Positions 34,956 through 43,888 of a stretch of DNA of 64,000 bases are shown here, in pieces; position 1 is the stretch's first letter; the number at the start of each line of letters is the position of its first letter. Below the pieces are notes generated by a model. That model saw only the letters and a program-made list of their open reading frames with translations. It was not told where the DNA came from and searched no databases. This stretch comes from an uncultured Aquimarina sp. (GTDB taxonomy: Bacteria > Bacteroidota > Bacteroidia > Flavobacteriales > Flavobacteriaceae). The stretch spans positions 124,001-188,000 of the forward strand of contig CANMWA010000007.1 of the NCBI GenBank assembly GCA_947501475.1, written 5' to 3'. The position numbers and the translations under genes are program-made.

Positions 34956-35855
34956 TTAGTTGATTGGATGGAACTTTGCTATAGTATTTTGTAATTCTTC
35001 AAGGTCTTGTTGTTGGTATCGCTCGGTAGTACTAATGCGTTTATGACCTGCCATATATTGTACTTCTCTAAGGTTGTACCTGGACAACCATAATACAATC
35101 ACACTTGCTCTAATGTTATGTACATTATCTACTTTTTGGTTGATCTTTTGTAGTTTTTTGATTAGCGCATCTATAACTCCTACTAACTTTCCTGTCTTGG
35201 CAAAAACAAGGGCTTCGGTATGCATTTTCATCCTGCGCAACAGTTCAGGACGTACCTCATTTATGTATTCCATCAAGGGTATAATTTGCCACGGTTTTAA
35301 TTCTAGTTCCCTACTATTACCTAGCTTTCCATGTGGTATGTATACTTTCCCTTTTTGTAGTTGCAGGTGTTCTAACTCTATACGTTGTAAATCTGCTGTA
35401 GATAGCCCTTGATACACTAGTAAACCTATAATCACTTTATTTCGTTTGGCTACTAGAGCTACTTTTGTGTTTTTATGTTGTGGGGTTTCATAACTATAAT
35501 AAAGATCTTCCAGTTCGTCCTCTGATAATAGGTTGCTAAGCATTCGTACTTTGGGTTCTCCTTTGACAACTACATCATTAAAAGGATTTTGAGTATGCGC
35601 TCCTATATCAATTAAATAATTAAAGTACTTACGCGCTCCAATAAGTAATCCGTTAATTGATTTGATTTTACGTTGCTTTCTTTTTAGATATTGAACATAT
35701 CGTAAGGCTGCTTTATAATCAAAAGTAGGAATGTGGTATTTCAACTTCTTTGCCCATCGTAAAAAACGATCTGTACTATGCTTATAACTCTCGATACTAG
35801 ATTTGGTATGACCTTCTTTTTCTAAGTATTCGGTGTAACTAATAGGTGTTTTCAT
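34956..35855 (-). CDS. Tyrosine recombinase homologue lacking the first catalytic Arg, copy 1
   Basis: A 299-residue phage-integrase-family protein. It has a SAM-like N-domain (TKSSIESYKHSTDRFLRW) and a catalytic domain with H246-x2-R249 (HNIRAS), G270-H271 (MAGHKR) and Tyr280 (TTERY). In the position of the first catalytic Arg (normally GLR) it has YQGLSTADL, that is Ser152. Without this Arg strand cleavage should be poor, so it may be a structural or regulatory partner. Its ATG overlaps the TGA of the intact recombinase (ATGA), so the two are made together and may form a heteromer. Confidence 0.88.
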   Translation of the reverse strand: MKTPISYTEYLEKEGHTKSSIESYKHSTDRFLRWAKKLKYHIPTFDYKAALRYVQYLKRKQRKIKSINGLLIGARKYFNYLIDIGAHTQNPFNDVVVKGEPKVRMLSNLLSEDELEDLYYSYETPQHKNTKVALVAKRNKVIIGLLVYQGLSTADLQRIELEHLQLQKGKVYIPHGKLGNSRELELKPWQIIPLMEYINEVRPELLRRMKMHTEALVFAKTGKLVGVIDALIKKLQKINQKVDNVHNIRASVIVLWLSRYNLREVQYMAGHKRISTTERYQQQDLEELQNTIAKFHPIN

Positions 35856-36781
35856 TCGGTAATGTGTTTTAAAAGGTGTGTATAGATTTGTGTAGTCTCT
35901 AAGCTGCTATGTCCTAAAAATTGTCTGATCTGATCAATATCTGCTCCTTGTTGTAATAAGTGGGTAGCAATACTATGACGTAGGGTGTGAGGTGTGATCC
36001 ATTTTTGTATCAAGTCCTCATTGCCTGTGGCTTTAATCATTTCCCGTAAACGGTTTCTAAAGGTTTGGTTTTGTAACCGTGTACCTGATACACCTGTAAA
36101 TAAGGATTCGTGTGTGTTTGCCTGATAAAAATCTGGTCGCCCTTCATAAATGTAATCCTCCAGTACATTCAGGTTATAAGAGTTAAGCGGTACATAGCGT
36201 TCTTTATAATTCTTTCCTTTACGTACATAGAGCAGTTCTTTATCAAACAGGATATCTTTAATATCTAAGTGTACCGCTTCATTAATACGTAACCCACAAC
36301 TATAGAGTATCACAAGCATTGCTTTATCCCTGTGACGTATTCTGGCTAATGGATTACTGTAGTCTGTGATTTCAAAGAGTTGTTTAACTTCTGCTAAGGT
36401 TAAGATGTCTTTGGCTACATCATAATGATGGATACGTTCTGCTTTTAAGTGTATAGGTTGTGCAGTAGTATTATGCTTTTTTAGGTATTCGTTAAACTTA
36501 CGTAGTGCTTGCTGATGTTGATTAAGACTAGATTTACTTAATGCTCCGTAACTTTGTTTTTTAGGTCTTTCGCTAAGTTGCTCGTAGTATTGTTTTACAA
36601 TAACGGGGGTTACATCTGTAAGCCTTTTGATTTCATTATCTTCTAAGTAACAGAAGTATTCATTAATGTATCTTGGGTAGCTACTTACAGCACTGGTACT
36701 GTAGCCTAAAATATCTAACCATTCTTTAAATTTGGACAATAGTAGCCTATAGCTAGCATTGTGTAGCTTTTTTTCTTGCAT
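35852..36781 (-). CDS. Active-type XerC/D-like tyrosine recombinase, copy 1
   Basis: A 309-residue tyrosine recombinase with all catalytic residues: Arg165 (SCGLRINEA), Lys in RKGKNYKER (188-193), H265-x2-R268 (PHTLRHS), H291 (FLGHSS) and Tyr300 (TTQIYTH). The N-terminal SAM-like domain has YSTSAVSSYPRYINEYF. It is the best candidate to cut at the GCATCATA core that bounds the element. It overlaps the degenerate recombinase by 4 bases and follows the AAA+ ATPase gene by 51 bp. Confidence 0.92.
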   Translation of the reverse strand: MQEKKLHNASYRLLLSKFKEWLDILGYSTSAVSSYPRYINEYFCYLEDNEIKRLTDVTPVIVKQYYEQLSERPKKQSYGALSKSSLNQHQQALRKFNEYLKKHNTTAQPIHLKAERIHHYDVAKDILTLAEVKQLFEITDYSNPLARIRHRDKAMLVILYSCGLRINEAVHLDIKDILFDKELLYVRKGKNYKERYVPLNSYNLNVLEDYIYEGRPDFYQANTHESLFTGVSGTRLQNQTFRNRLREMIKATGNEDLIQKWITPHTLRHSIATHLLQQGADIDQIRQFLGHSSLETTQIYTHLLKHITE

Positions 36782-36832
36782 CGGTATGTGTTTTTTGTGA
36801 TTTTTCGGAACAGCCTGTTAACTCACTGTCTT

Positions 36833-38410
36833 TTATGATGTTATTTGTTCCATTTTACTAGTGGAACGGGTTGGAACAGTGGAACTATTAATCTTAATGA
36901 TACATTCCTGTAGTGATTTGCTAATGGCTTCTTCTAATTCTTTGTATTCGTTAGGATTAGTAATCTCATAACCTACAATCGTTTCTCCTTTTTTCTTTCG
37001 CTGTTTCTTGATGTAGTAACTCTCAATAAGCTGTTTGTGATATCGCCATTGGGTTGTCTTTTTTACTTTTAACTTCCTTCGGATTTCTAGAGCGGTAAAT
37101 GTAGTTTGCTTATTTTGTAGCAAGTATTTTTTAAGTTCTTCAAGATAGTTACGGCATGCCCCTGTGATTTCATCACTTTTACGCAGGAGGACTTCTTTAA
37201 TAAGCTCGTTAGCTTCTTCTATATCTTCGATCGTAGTCTCTATATATTCTTCTCCGCTTTGCTCGTCATACTTTTTAGTTCTTTGAGCCTGTTTGTAAAA
37301 GGTAACGGCTTCTATAAATTGTAAGTAATGACTATTTGTTCTACGAGGTTTAAATACAGATTCAGGAAGGTCTAAAAATTCTGCGTAACGATTCACAACT
37401 TTGATAGGTTGTAAGGTTCTTTGTACATCTCTTAAAAATCGAGCAGCCATAAACTCTTTATCTTTATTTACTTTTCCAGCACTTAATAAACGTTGGTAGT
37501 GCATGATCTTTTGATCTTGATCACTAGATTCATCGATATATAATAAAAAGTTACGATTGCTATTATCTTCGTAGATACTTTCTTGCGTAGTACAACCCGA
37601 TACAGATACAGGGCCTTCTACAGTAAGATGTATTGTTTTGGTAGTGCCTTTGGTATCTTTATGTACTACCGTTTTGGTAATTCTTCGTTTGGATTGTAAT
37701 TCTCGTAATGGGTAGAGTACACTTTCTGCTCCGTCCAGATCTTCTATAAGGATCAACTTATTTCGTAGTTCTGTACGATTGAAGTAATAAAAGGCATTGG
37801 CGGATAATACCGTGATTTCTATTTTATCTTCTTCGGGTATGAGTTCGGCTACTTTACTTTGTAAATGGGTTTTACCAACGCCACTACTACCAAGACTAAT
37901 ACAATGTAATGGATTTGATGTTTTACGACTAGTAAAGATTAAATACATTAATAGTCTATTAACTTCCTCACCGATTACACCACTATCTCCTATCAGTTTA
38001 TTTGTTTTGCTTAATAGGTCTTTAGACTTTAAGAACTTTTCTGCTGCTTGTTGTTCTTTTTTGGATAACTGTTTGGTTTGTATTTGTCCTTCTTCTGCTT
38101 CTCTGGCAAGTTCACAGGTACGATATTGTTCTAAGGCACTCGTGAGATTTTGTAATGTTTCACGTATGATAGTTGTACCCATTTCTATACGCTCTGCTGT
38201 TTTTCTAACTAACTTTTCTACCATATTGTCATTATACAGGTCGATACTATGGCGTAATACATTATGATTTTTTAGCTTCTTGATACTTAATGTAACCCTC
38301 ATACGGTCTAAATTGTTGAACTTGATACCGCCTAAGATGTGTATTTCTATCTCTTTAGTGATATAATTGTAGTTGTGAGGGTTGGTTGTGTTGAGCATTG
38401 TTGAAAACAT
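36833..38410 (-). CDS. AAA+ ATPase with C-terminal winged helix, copy 1
   Basis: I start this at ATG 38410 (MFSTMLNTTNPHNYNY), giving 525 residues; the longer frame starts with TTG inside the promoter. Walker A is GSSGVGKT (about 174-181) and Walker B ILIEDLDG (about 220-227). Sequences after it (SVSGCTTQESIYEDNSNRN) look like a sensor region. The C-terminal part has a winged-helix look (FTALEIRRKLKVKKTTQWRY). Similar proteins in mobile elements resemble primase-associated helicases, so a role in replication of the excised element is possible but unproven. Confidence 0.75.
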   Translation of the reverse strand: MFSTMLNTTNPHNYNYITKEIEIHILGGIKFNNLDRMRVTLSIKKLKNHNVLRHSIDLYNDNMVEKLVRKTAERIEMGTTIIRETLQNLTSALEQYRTCELAREAEEGQIQTKQLSKKEQQAAEKFLKSKDLLSKTNKLIGDSGVIGEEVNRLLMYLIFTSRKTSNPLHCISLGSSGVGKTHLQSKVAELIPEEDKIEITVLSANAFYYFNRTELRNKLILIEDLDGAESVLYPLRELQSKRRITKTVVHKDTKGTTKTIHLTVEGPVSVSGCTTQESIYEDNSNRNFLLYIDESSDQDQKIMHYQRLLSAGKVNKDKEFMAARFLRDVQRTLQPIKVVNRYAEFLDLPESVFKPRRTNSHYLQFIEAVTFYKQAQRTKKYDEQSGEEYIETTIEDIEEANELIKEVLLRKSDEITGACRNYLEELKKYLLQNKQTTFTALEIRRKLKVKKTTQWRYHKQLIESYYIKKQRKKKGETIVGYEITNPNEYKELEEAISKSLQECIIKINSSTVPTRSTSKMEQITS

Positions 38411-38431
38411 TTTAATAGAACTTTTCAGTTT

Positions 38432-38462
38432 CAAAAGTAACTAATAGATTCTATATAAACAA
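38432..38462 (-). promoter_or_regulatory. Leftward promoter of the ATPase-recombinase operon, copy 1
   Basis: On the minus strand TTG (38462-38460) and TACTTTTG (38439-38432) are separated by 20 bp, a full consensus match. It rules out the TTG codon at 38434 as a start. Confidence 0.7.
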
Positions 38463-38474
38463 CATTAATACGAT

Positions 38475-38505
38475 TTGATAAATACTTTTAGGTTCTGTAC
38501 ATTTG
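38475..38505 (+). promoter_or_regulatory. Rightward promoter of the XRE gene with repeated box, copy 1
   Basis: TTG (38475-38477), 20 bp, TACATTTG (38498-38505). TAAATACTT occurs twice as a direct repeat (38479-38487 and 38507-38515), bracketing the -7 element, and could be the operator of the XRE protein. Confidence 0.7.
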
Positions 38506-38540
38506 CTAAATACTTGATTTAACTGTATTAATCAGCACTT

Positions 38541-38870
38541 ATGAGTTTTGGAAAAAGGTTAGCAGAGGTTAGAAAAGATAAAAGTTTATCCCAAGAAGAA
38601 GTAGCTAAACACTTAGGTACTAAAGCCCCTGTAATTGGAAGATATGAGCGTGATGAGATGAAGCCTTCTATCGAGACCGCAACAAAACTAGCTGATCTAT
38701 TAGAAGTATCATTAGACTATTTGGTAGGTAAAACAGATATAGAGATTGACAATACTACATTACAACGTATTCTCGAAGTACAAAATCTTCCTGTAGAAGT
38801 CAAAGAAAAATTATTCTACTTCATCGATATGTCTATCCGTGACTTTAAAGCTAAAAAAGCATACTCTTAA
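38541..38870 (+). CDS. XRE-family transcriptional regulator, copy 1
   Basis: A 109-residue protein with an N-terminal lambda-repressor-like helix-turn-helix (MSFGKRLAEVRKDKSLSQEE, then VAKHLGTKAPVIGRYERDE) and a C-terminal helical dimer part (VKEKLFYFIDMSIRDF). It is transcribed away from the ATPase-recombinase operon, from a promoter with a repeated box that it may bind. The simplest inference is a phage-repressor-like switch that keeps recombination genes quiet. A C-terminal remnant of a homologue is at 28913-29050. Confidence 0.92.
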   Translation: MSFGKRLAEVRKDKSLSQEEVAKHLGTKAPVIGRYERDEMKPSIETATKLADLLEVSLDYLVGKTDIEIDNTTLQRILEVQNLPVEVKEKLFYFIDMSIRDFKAKKAYS

Positions 38871-38876
38871 CTCAAT

Positions 38877-38905
38877 AAAAAAACCACCTCGTTAAAGGTG
38901 GCTTG
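38877..38905. terminator. Bidirectional terminator between XRE and immunity genes, copy 1
   Basis: CCACCT (38884-38889) pairs with AGGTGG (38896-38901), with A-rich left flank and T-containing right flank between convergent genes. Confidence 0.7.
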
Positions 38906-38926
38906 TAGTAAATTATATTGTCAAAT

Positions 38927-39421
38927 TTAGTTTAATTTAAAACTCAATAATACCTCATTCATCTCATCAAAATAATTATTAAACTCTTTAGTTTCGCTAG
39001 AAAACGTAAGAACATAAGCTCTTTGATTTTCAATATAATAGTGTTGAACAAAAGTAACATCAATATTATTTTGTGTAGCCGTCATCTTCAAACTAAGACA
39101 ATCTTTGCCATTTACTTTTATTTTCTTTCTTTCAACTATTTTAGCAACACTACTGACTTCTTTCTCCATTTTTTTAGCAAACTCGTTAAATGTAATATTT
39201 CCAACATTTTGAGTTGATAAATTAATATTTTCAACGAAAACATCATTTTCACCATCTTTATCGGCTGTCAAAATAAAGTAAGTACCTTCTTTTCCACTAT
39301 CATCAAGATTCCAATCAGATGGATATGATATGGAAAAATCGTCTTTCTCAAGCTTTACCTTTTTGTCTTGTGTACAGCTAAGAGTATTTACTAAAATCAA
39401 AAAATGAATTAAAAATCTCAT
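38927..39421 (-). CDS. PsbP/DcrB-like lipoprotein, immunity candidate, copy 1
   Basis: A 164-residue lipoprotein starting at ATG 39421 (MRFLIHFLILVNTLSC; lipobox TLSC). The ATG overlaps the TGA of the preceding membrane protein gene (TGATG). The mature part, with FSISYPSDWNLDDSGKEG, a central two-layer pattern and YVLTFSSETKEFNNYFDEM, resembles the PsbP/DcrB-like fold also seen in DUF1795 proteins linked to RHS and other effectors. As a periplasmic anchored protein after a toxin gene it may be an immunity or accessory factor. This is inference. Confidence 0.65.
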   Translation of the reverse strand: MRFLIHFLILVNTLSCTQDKKVKLEKDDFSISYPSDWNLDDSGKEGTYFILTADKDGENDVFVENINLSTQNVGNITFNEFAKKMEKEVSSVAKIVERKKIKVNGKDCLSLKMTATQNNIDVTFVQHYYIENQRAYVLTFSSETKEFNNYFDEMNEVLLSFKLN

Positions 39422-39834
39422 CAAATTAAAAAATCTATTGAATTAAAATGTTCTCTTGCACTATTTGATAAAAGTGAGATACATTGGTACAAATATACTA
39501 ATATGTAAATTATATAAAATCTGATAAAATTAAAACCTGATAATGCTATGTGATTCTCAAAGCTTTTATTTATCCTCTTCATTGCCAAGATTGGTAGTAA
39601 GCTGATATAATGAAGAACAATAAGAATTATACTTGAAATTAACAAGTGAAAAAAATGATTATCAGATATAATAGTCTTCGAAAAAATCAAAAAGTGCAAA
39701 ATCAACACTAAAAATAGAAACGAAAACAATCCTATTTTAACTTTTGAATTGATTTTTATTTTTCTCGTCAAGAACATAAAAATCAAGAAATTCAATACTC
39801 CAAAAAACATTAAATATTTTAAAATCATAACCAT
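39421..39834 (-). CDS. Four-helix membrane protein, immunity candidate for tip 1, copy 1
   Basis: A 137-residue integral membrane protein (ATG 39834, MVMILKYLMFFG) with four predicted membrane helices: LKYLMFFGVLNFLIFMFL, IGLFSFLFLVLILHFLIF, LLISSIILIVLHYISLLPIL and FIRFYIIYILVYLYQCISLL. It starts 4 bases after the RHS stop. Small four-helix membrane proteins directly after a toxin gene recall the immunity proteins of pore-forming colicins, which fits the Gly-rich, membrane-like tip 1. No homologous family can be named. Confidence 0.65.
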   Translation of the reverse strand: MVMILKYLMFFGVLNFLIFMFLTRKIKINSKVKIGLFSFLFLVLILHFLIFSKTIISDNHFFHLLISSIILIVLHYISLLPILAMKRINKSFENHIALSGFNFIRFYIIYILVYLYQCISLLSNSAREHFNSIDFLI

Positions 39835-39838
39835 CAAT

Positions 39839-41413
39839 TTACTTCTTTCTTTTATCTATTGATTGACTTGTATTAGAAATTGAAATACCTACCTTAAAGC
39901 CAGCTCCAAGACCTATATGAAAATTCCCTGTAGCTTCAAATTCCTTAGTTTGAGTATTTACTGTTCCAGCTCCTCTAGCTCCTATATGAGCGCTTCCCAA
40001 AGAACCTCCAATAGTGAACCCTAAATTAATACCACCTATTGATACCGATGGAGTAACATCTCCTTCAAGGGCATAAGCACCAGCTTCACCTCCTAATTCT
40101 CCCCCATACTTACCATTTTGACCTGTATAGAATCCAGCATCACCACTAACTTCAGCTTTAAAAACACTACCTTCTGCATCTACAGCTACATTATTATCTT
40201 CAGTCCCCAGTCTTGCACCAGCCTCTCCTTCAAGACCATAAACACTAGCACTACCATGAGCACCACCTTCTTCAGTGTATCCATCATAACCGGCACTAAA
40301 TCCTGATATACTACCACTGATTTTACCATTCTCTCCTTTAACTTGTCCTTCAGCTTTAAATCCATAGAACCTTTCTCCTGTCTCTGTAGTTTCAACATGA
40401 GCACCTTGAGCATCTCCAGTCGCCTTGGTTCCTGATATACTACTATCAACAGGTGGAGGAGCTATATTGTTACTTGGTAGATCTGGACAATCCCCATTAG
40501 GGCACGCCATCATTCCATCAGGATCTAAGAAAAAGATAGGATTGTTAAAGGCATAGTTATATGGTGAGTGTCTTCGCATCAACTCTGCTTTAGGATCGAT
40601 TTGCCACCAAGTTGGATCCCATTCATCCATTTGTCTTGCTCCAAAATCATACATGCTTAACCCTAATTCTTGGCTTAACTCCTTATTGGCAAACTTAAAT
40701 CTAAGGGCAGGATTAGTACTCCTTATCATAATATTATATCCCGCGTGTTTTCCTCCAAAGGGATAATACGAGTTTTCTTCTAAAATCTCATCGGTCGTTA
40801 TGCTACCGTTACCATCACGATCAGAATAAGATAGTCTTACATTTTCTACATGATCTTTGTATTGGTATACGTAACTGTAAGTGCCATCATTTTCTGGTTC
40901 TGTATAGCCTTCTGGGTGTTGTATAGATTTTAATACGCCATTTTCATAAATATGTTTCCCACTATAATCTGTTGTGGTTATATTTCCTGCATCATTTACA
41001 ATCTTTCGTAATTTAACACCACTAGCATCATAGATATATTGAAGGTTACCGTTATCACTATTACTAGCTATCGTAATTTGTGTTGGTAAGTTAAAATGGT
41101 TATAGGTAATCCCTGTAATCCCTTTATTACGATCTATAATTCTACTACCATTGGCATCATACTCAAAATCATCACTCGTATTCGTTCCATCTTTAAAACC
41201 ATAGGCTTTATTTCCGGTATCGGTAATTTTTAAGGGCTTGTTACCAGCATCATATTGATAGGTCAATACATCCATGTCAGTAAAGTTACTACTATTCTGC
41301 CATCCTGTTCTGGTAAGTGATAAAATACCACCCATTTTATTATAGGTTACATCGCTAAGATTGTATCGATTGTCGTTACTGGTAGCACTTGTAATCCGGT
41401 TAAGGGCATCATA
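39839..41413 (-). pseudogene. RHS C-terminal segment with tip 1, copy 1 (no start codon)
   Basis: 524 codons identical to the C-terminal end of the complete gene at 47872-51501, starting at the core with YDALNRITSATS. Like the tip 2 segment it lacks an ATG; the element end upstream leaves 21 open in-frame codons to a TTG at 41476. It is therefore probably silent, although its two immunity-like genes downstream remain intact and could be expressed from internal promoters. It is the result of tandem insertion or duplication of the 8-kb unit. Confidence 0.85.
41406..41413. other. Recombination core, site 2 (junction between tandem element copies)
   Basis: GCATCATA with the RHS segment AAGG on its left and the element end TATTAAACTAATGC on its right. 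Such a junction is also what a circular form of the element would carry (attP-like). Confidence 0.8.
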
Positions 41414-41986
41414 TATTAAACTAATGCATTTTTTTTGCTCGAACACCCTTTTTCTAGGCTCTATTCCACTGGTCAAAAATTTTTAAGAACGTACAGCATT
41501 TCTGCCTCATAGCTAAAGTACTAAAATTACATTTCATAAAGCCCACCGCATCACCAAAGCTATATTTACATAATTGGTAGTTATAGTCGCTCTTCCTGCC
41601 GTCAGGGTCTATAACGCAACTATGTAAAATAGCCGCGCAGCCCCGCTACTGAACAAAAAATGTGAGGATTTGCTCTGCAATGTTGCGGAGGGTCTCGTGC
41701 ATACAACGAGAGCGTCCGCAAGTAATGTAAAGCCGATTATTGGTGCGAAGATCCAATCCCCAAGTAATGTAAAGGCAATTTTAATGCCTTAGATAGCTTG
41801 CACAACCATTGTAAAACAGATTGTTACCCTTTAGATACCTTCCGCAAGTGTTATGGAGGGTTTCGTCATTAAAAAGAGCTTCTAACGAACGATTTTTTAG
41901 AACAATATTACAATATTATACAAGGGTAATCGTATCGTAGACGTGATCCCAAGCGTTATGGGGTCATTCAATCGCCATTTGGCTAG

Positions 41987-42049
41987 TATTTTAATAAAAA
42001 GCGGAAGTTCAATCGCTACAGCCCGCGCATTCCGCTTTTTACTAAAATA
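41987..42049. repeat. Large inverted repeat I in the element, copy 2
   Basis: Same as 33954-34016: 20-base arms, 19 positions paired. Confidence 0.8.
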
Positions 42050-42070
42050 GTTTACCTTCTGAGTAAGAAC

Positions 42071-42134
42071 GATTGATCTTAAAGCTGAAGTGCGCAACGG
42101 CAGTTGCGGTTGACCTTCAGTTTTAAGATTAATC
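42071..42134. repeat. Large inverted repeat II in the element, copy 2
   Basis: Same as 34038-34101: 20-base arms with an inner CGCAAC/GTTGCG hairpin. Confidence 0.8.
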
Positions 42135-42611
42135 ATAGCCATCTGGCGACTGAAGATAACTGCGTGTACGCATAACAAGGCGTGAGCCTAGCGGAGAGGA
42201 GCAGCCGACACACAAAAAGAGCTTGATAAAGCGATTGTGTGCCAGACGATTTTTATGTTTTCTTATTTATCAGATATTAACTTCAACATAAATAATTGGC
42301 TAGGCTGCGACCAAGCGGCGTAGCCCATGAAGTAGCGGTTTTGCTTAATTAAATTCAAGCCGTAGGCAACCATATTGTTTTTAAGCAAAAAAGTAGCTAC
42401 GGGTGATAGAGGAAGGAGTCACGCGAAGATCGGTAGTCGATGCTGACGACCAGCGGTGAGGAAGTATCGACGGTGCGATAGCAACCGACGAAGCAGTGAA
42501 CGAGTGACGAAGGAACACCTTATAACAGCTTATGGGCAAAGACTTTTTTGTCTGCGCCCATAATAATGATTCGACCAAAGGGAGTCACTTGGATTTTATA
42601 AATTCTAGCTT

Positions 42612-42983
42612 TTATCCTTTTTTGATAAAAAACGAAGGATATAATCCTGTTACTTTTCTAAAGGCTATAGTAAAGGATTCTGCATTATTAAAGCCCATAT
42701 CTTGGGCAATACCTTCAATAGTATATTTCTGTAATTCTTTATTATGCTTTAATTCCTCTACTGCATAATGTATACGAAGCTCATTAAGATAGCTTTTAAA
42801 GTTTTTTCTTTTATAAGAGTTGATGACCTTGGATAAATAACTTGTATTGGTATTAAGCTGTTTTGCAATACTACCTAAAGTTATATTTTGATGTAAAAAC
42901 ATTCTTTTTTCTTCAAAGGTTTTTAAGCCCTCCAGTATTTTTTTAAGTGTTTCTCTAGGGATTTTGATGGTATCTGTTTTCAT
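42612..42983 (-). CDS. AraC-type helix-turn-helix regulator of the element, copy 2
   Basis: The 123-residue protein is identical to the product of 34579-34950: a stand-alone AraC-type domain with two helix-turn-helix units (LGSIAKQLNTNTSYLSKVIN; IEGIAQDMGFNNAESFTIAF). It closes the recombinase operon of copy 2, 5 bp after the degenerate recombinase gene. Since both copies are intact, the dose of this regulator should be doubled in the tandem state. Confidence 0.85.
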   Translation of the reverse strand: MKTDTIKIPRETLKKILEGLKTFEEKRMFLHQNITLGSIAKQLNTNTSYLSKVINSYKRKNFKSYLNELRIHYAVEELKHNKELQKYTIEGIAQDMGFNNAESFTIAFRKVTGLYPSFFIKKG

Positions 42984-42988
42984 AATGA

Positions 42989-43888
42989 TTAGTTGATTGG
43001 ATGGAACTTTGCTATAGTATTTTGTAATTCTTCAAGGTCTTGTTGTTGGTATCGCTCGGTAGTACTAATGCGTTTATGACCTGCCATATATTGTACTTCT
43101 CTAAGGTTGTACCTGGACAACCATAATACAATCACACTTGCTCTAATGTTATGTACATTATCTACTTTTTGGTTGATCTTTTGTAGTTTTTTGATTAGCG
43201 CATCTATAACTCCTACTAACTTTCCTGTCTTGGCAAAAACAAGGGCTTCGGTATGCATTTTCATCCTGCGCAACAGTTCAGGACGTACCTCATTTATGTA
43301 TTCCATCAAGGGTATAATTTGCCACGGTTTTAATTCTAGTTCCCTACTATTACCTAGCTTTCCATGTGGTATGTATACTTTCCCTTTTTGTAGTTGCAGG
43401 TGTTCTAACTCTATACGTTGTAAATCTGCTGTAGATAGCCCTTGATACACTAGTAAACCTATAATCACTTTATTTCGTTTGGCTACTAGAGCTACTTTTG
43501 TGTTTTTATGTTGTGGGGTTTCATAACTATAATAAAGATCTTCCAGTTCGTCCTCTGATAATAGGTTGCTAAGCATTCGTACTTTGGGTTCTCCTTTGAC
43601 AACTACATCATTAAAAGGATTTTGAGTATGCGCTCCTATATCAATTAAATAATTAAAGTACTTACGCGCTCCAATAAGTAATCCGTTAATTGATTTGATT
43701 TTACGTTGCTTTCTTTTTAGATATTGAACATATCGTAAGGCTGCTTTATAATCAAAAGTAGGAATGTGGTATTTCAACTTCTTTGCCCATCGTAAAAAAC
43801 GATCTGTACTATGCTTATAACTCTCGATACTAGATTTGGTATGACCTTCTTTTTCTAAGTATTCGGTGTAACTAATAGGTGTTTTCAT
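42989..43888 (-). CDS. Tyrosine recombinase homologue lacking the first catalytic Arg, copy 2
   Basis: Identical to the 299-residue product of 34956-35855, including Ser152 in place of the first catalytic Arg and the retained R249, H271 and Tyr280. The change is therefore not a late mutation in one copy. It overlaps the intact recombinase gene by 4 bases. The most likely role is as partner of the intact enzyme in a hetero-oligomeric recombination complex; this is inference. Confidence 0.88.
   Translation of the reverse strand: MKTPISYTEYLEKEGHTKSSIESYKHSTDRFLRWAKKLKYHIPTFDYKAALRYVQYLKRKQRKIKSINGLLIGARKYFNYLIDIGAHTQNPFNDVVVKGEPKVRMLSNLLSEDELEDLYYSYETPQHKNTKVALVAKRNKVIIGLLVYQGLSTADLQRIELEHLQLQKGKVYIPHGKLGNSRELELKPWQIIPLMEYINEVRPELLRRMKMHTEALVFAKTGKLVGVIDALIKKLQKINQKVDNVHNIRASVIVLWLSRYNLREVQYMAGHKRISTTERYQQQDLEELQNTIAKFHPIN

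Larger units (their letters stand above)
33381..41413 (-). mobile_element. 8,033-bp RHS-tip element, copy 1
   Basis: The unit runs from the end sequence TATTAAACTAATGC to the core at 41406-41413. In its transcription order it contains an RHS C-terminal segment with tip 1, two immunity-like genes, divergent XRE gene, AAA+ ATPase, two overlapping tyrosine recombinases, an AraC-type regulator and 1.1 kb of hairpin-rich DNA. Every sequence line I compared is identical to copy 2 and all encoded proteins are the same. The boundaries follow from where copies 1 and 2 and the displaced tail begin to differ. Confidence 0.85.
41484..42611. other. Hairpin-rich non-coding region of the element, copy 2
   Basis: Identical to 33451-34578. 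Inverted repeats lie at 41987-42049 and 42071-42134, the CAAGTAATGTAAAG direct repeats at 41719 and 41761. In this copy the region lies between the AraC-type gene and the silent tip 1 segment. Confidence 0.6.

Noticed and set aside
40186..40449. Leftward 87-codon frame inside tip 1 (also 48219-48482)
   Set aside because: Same strand, shifted frame of the Gly-rich tip; biased composition rich in Val, Leu and Lys caused by GGA/GAA codons.
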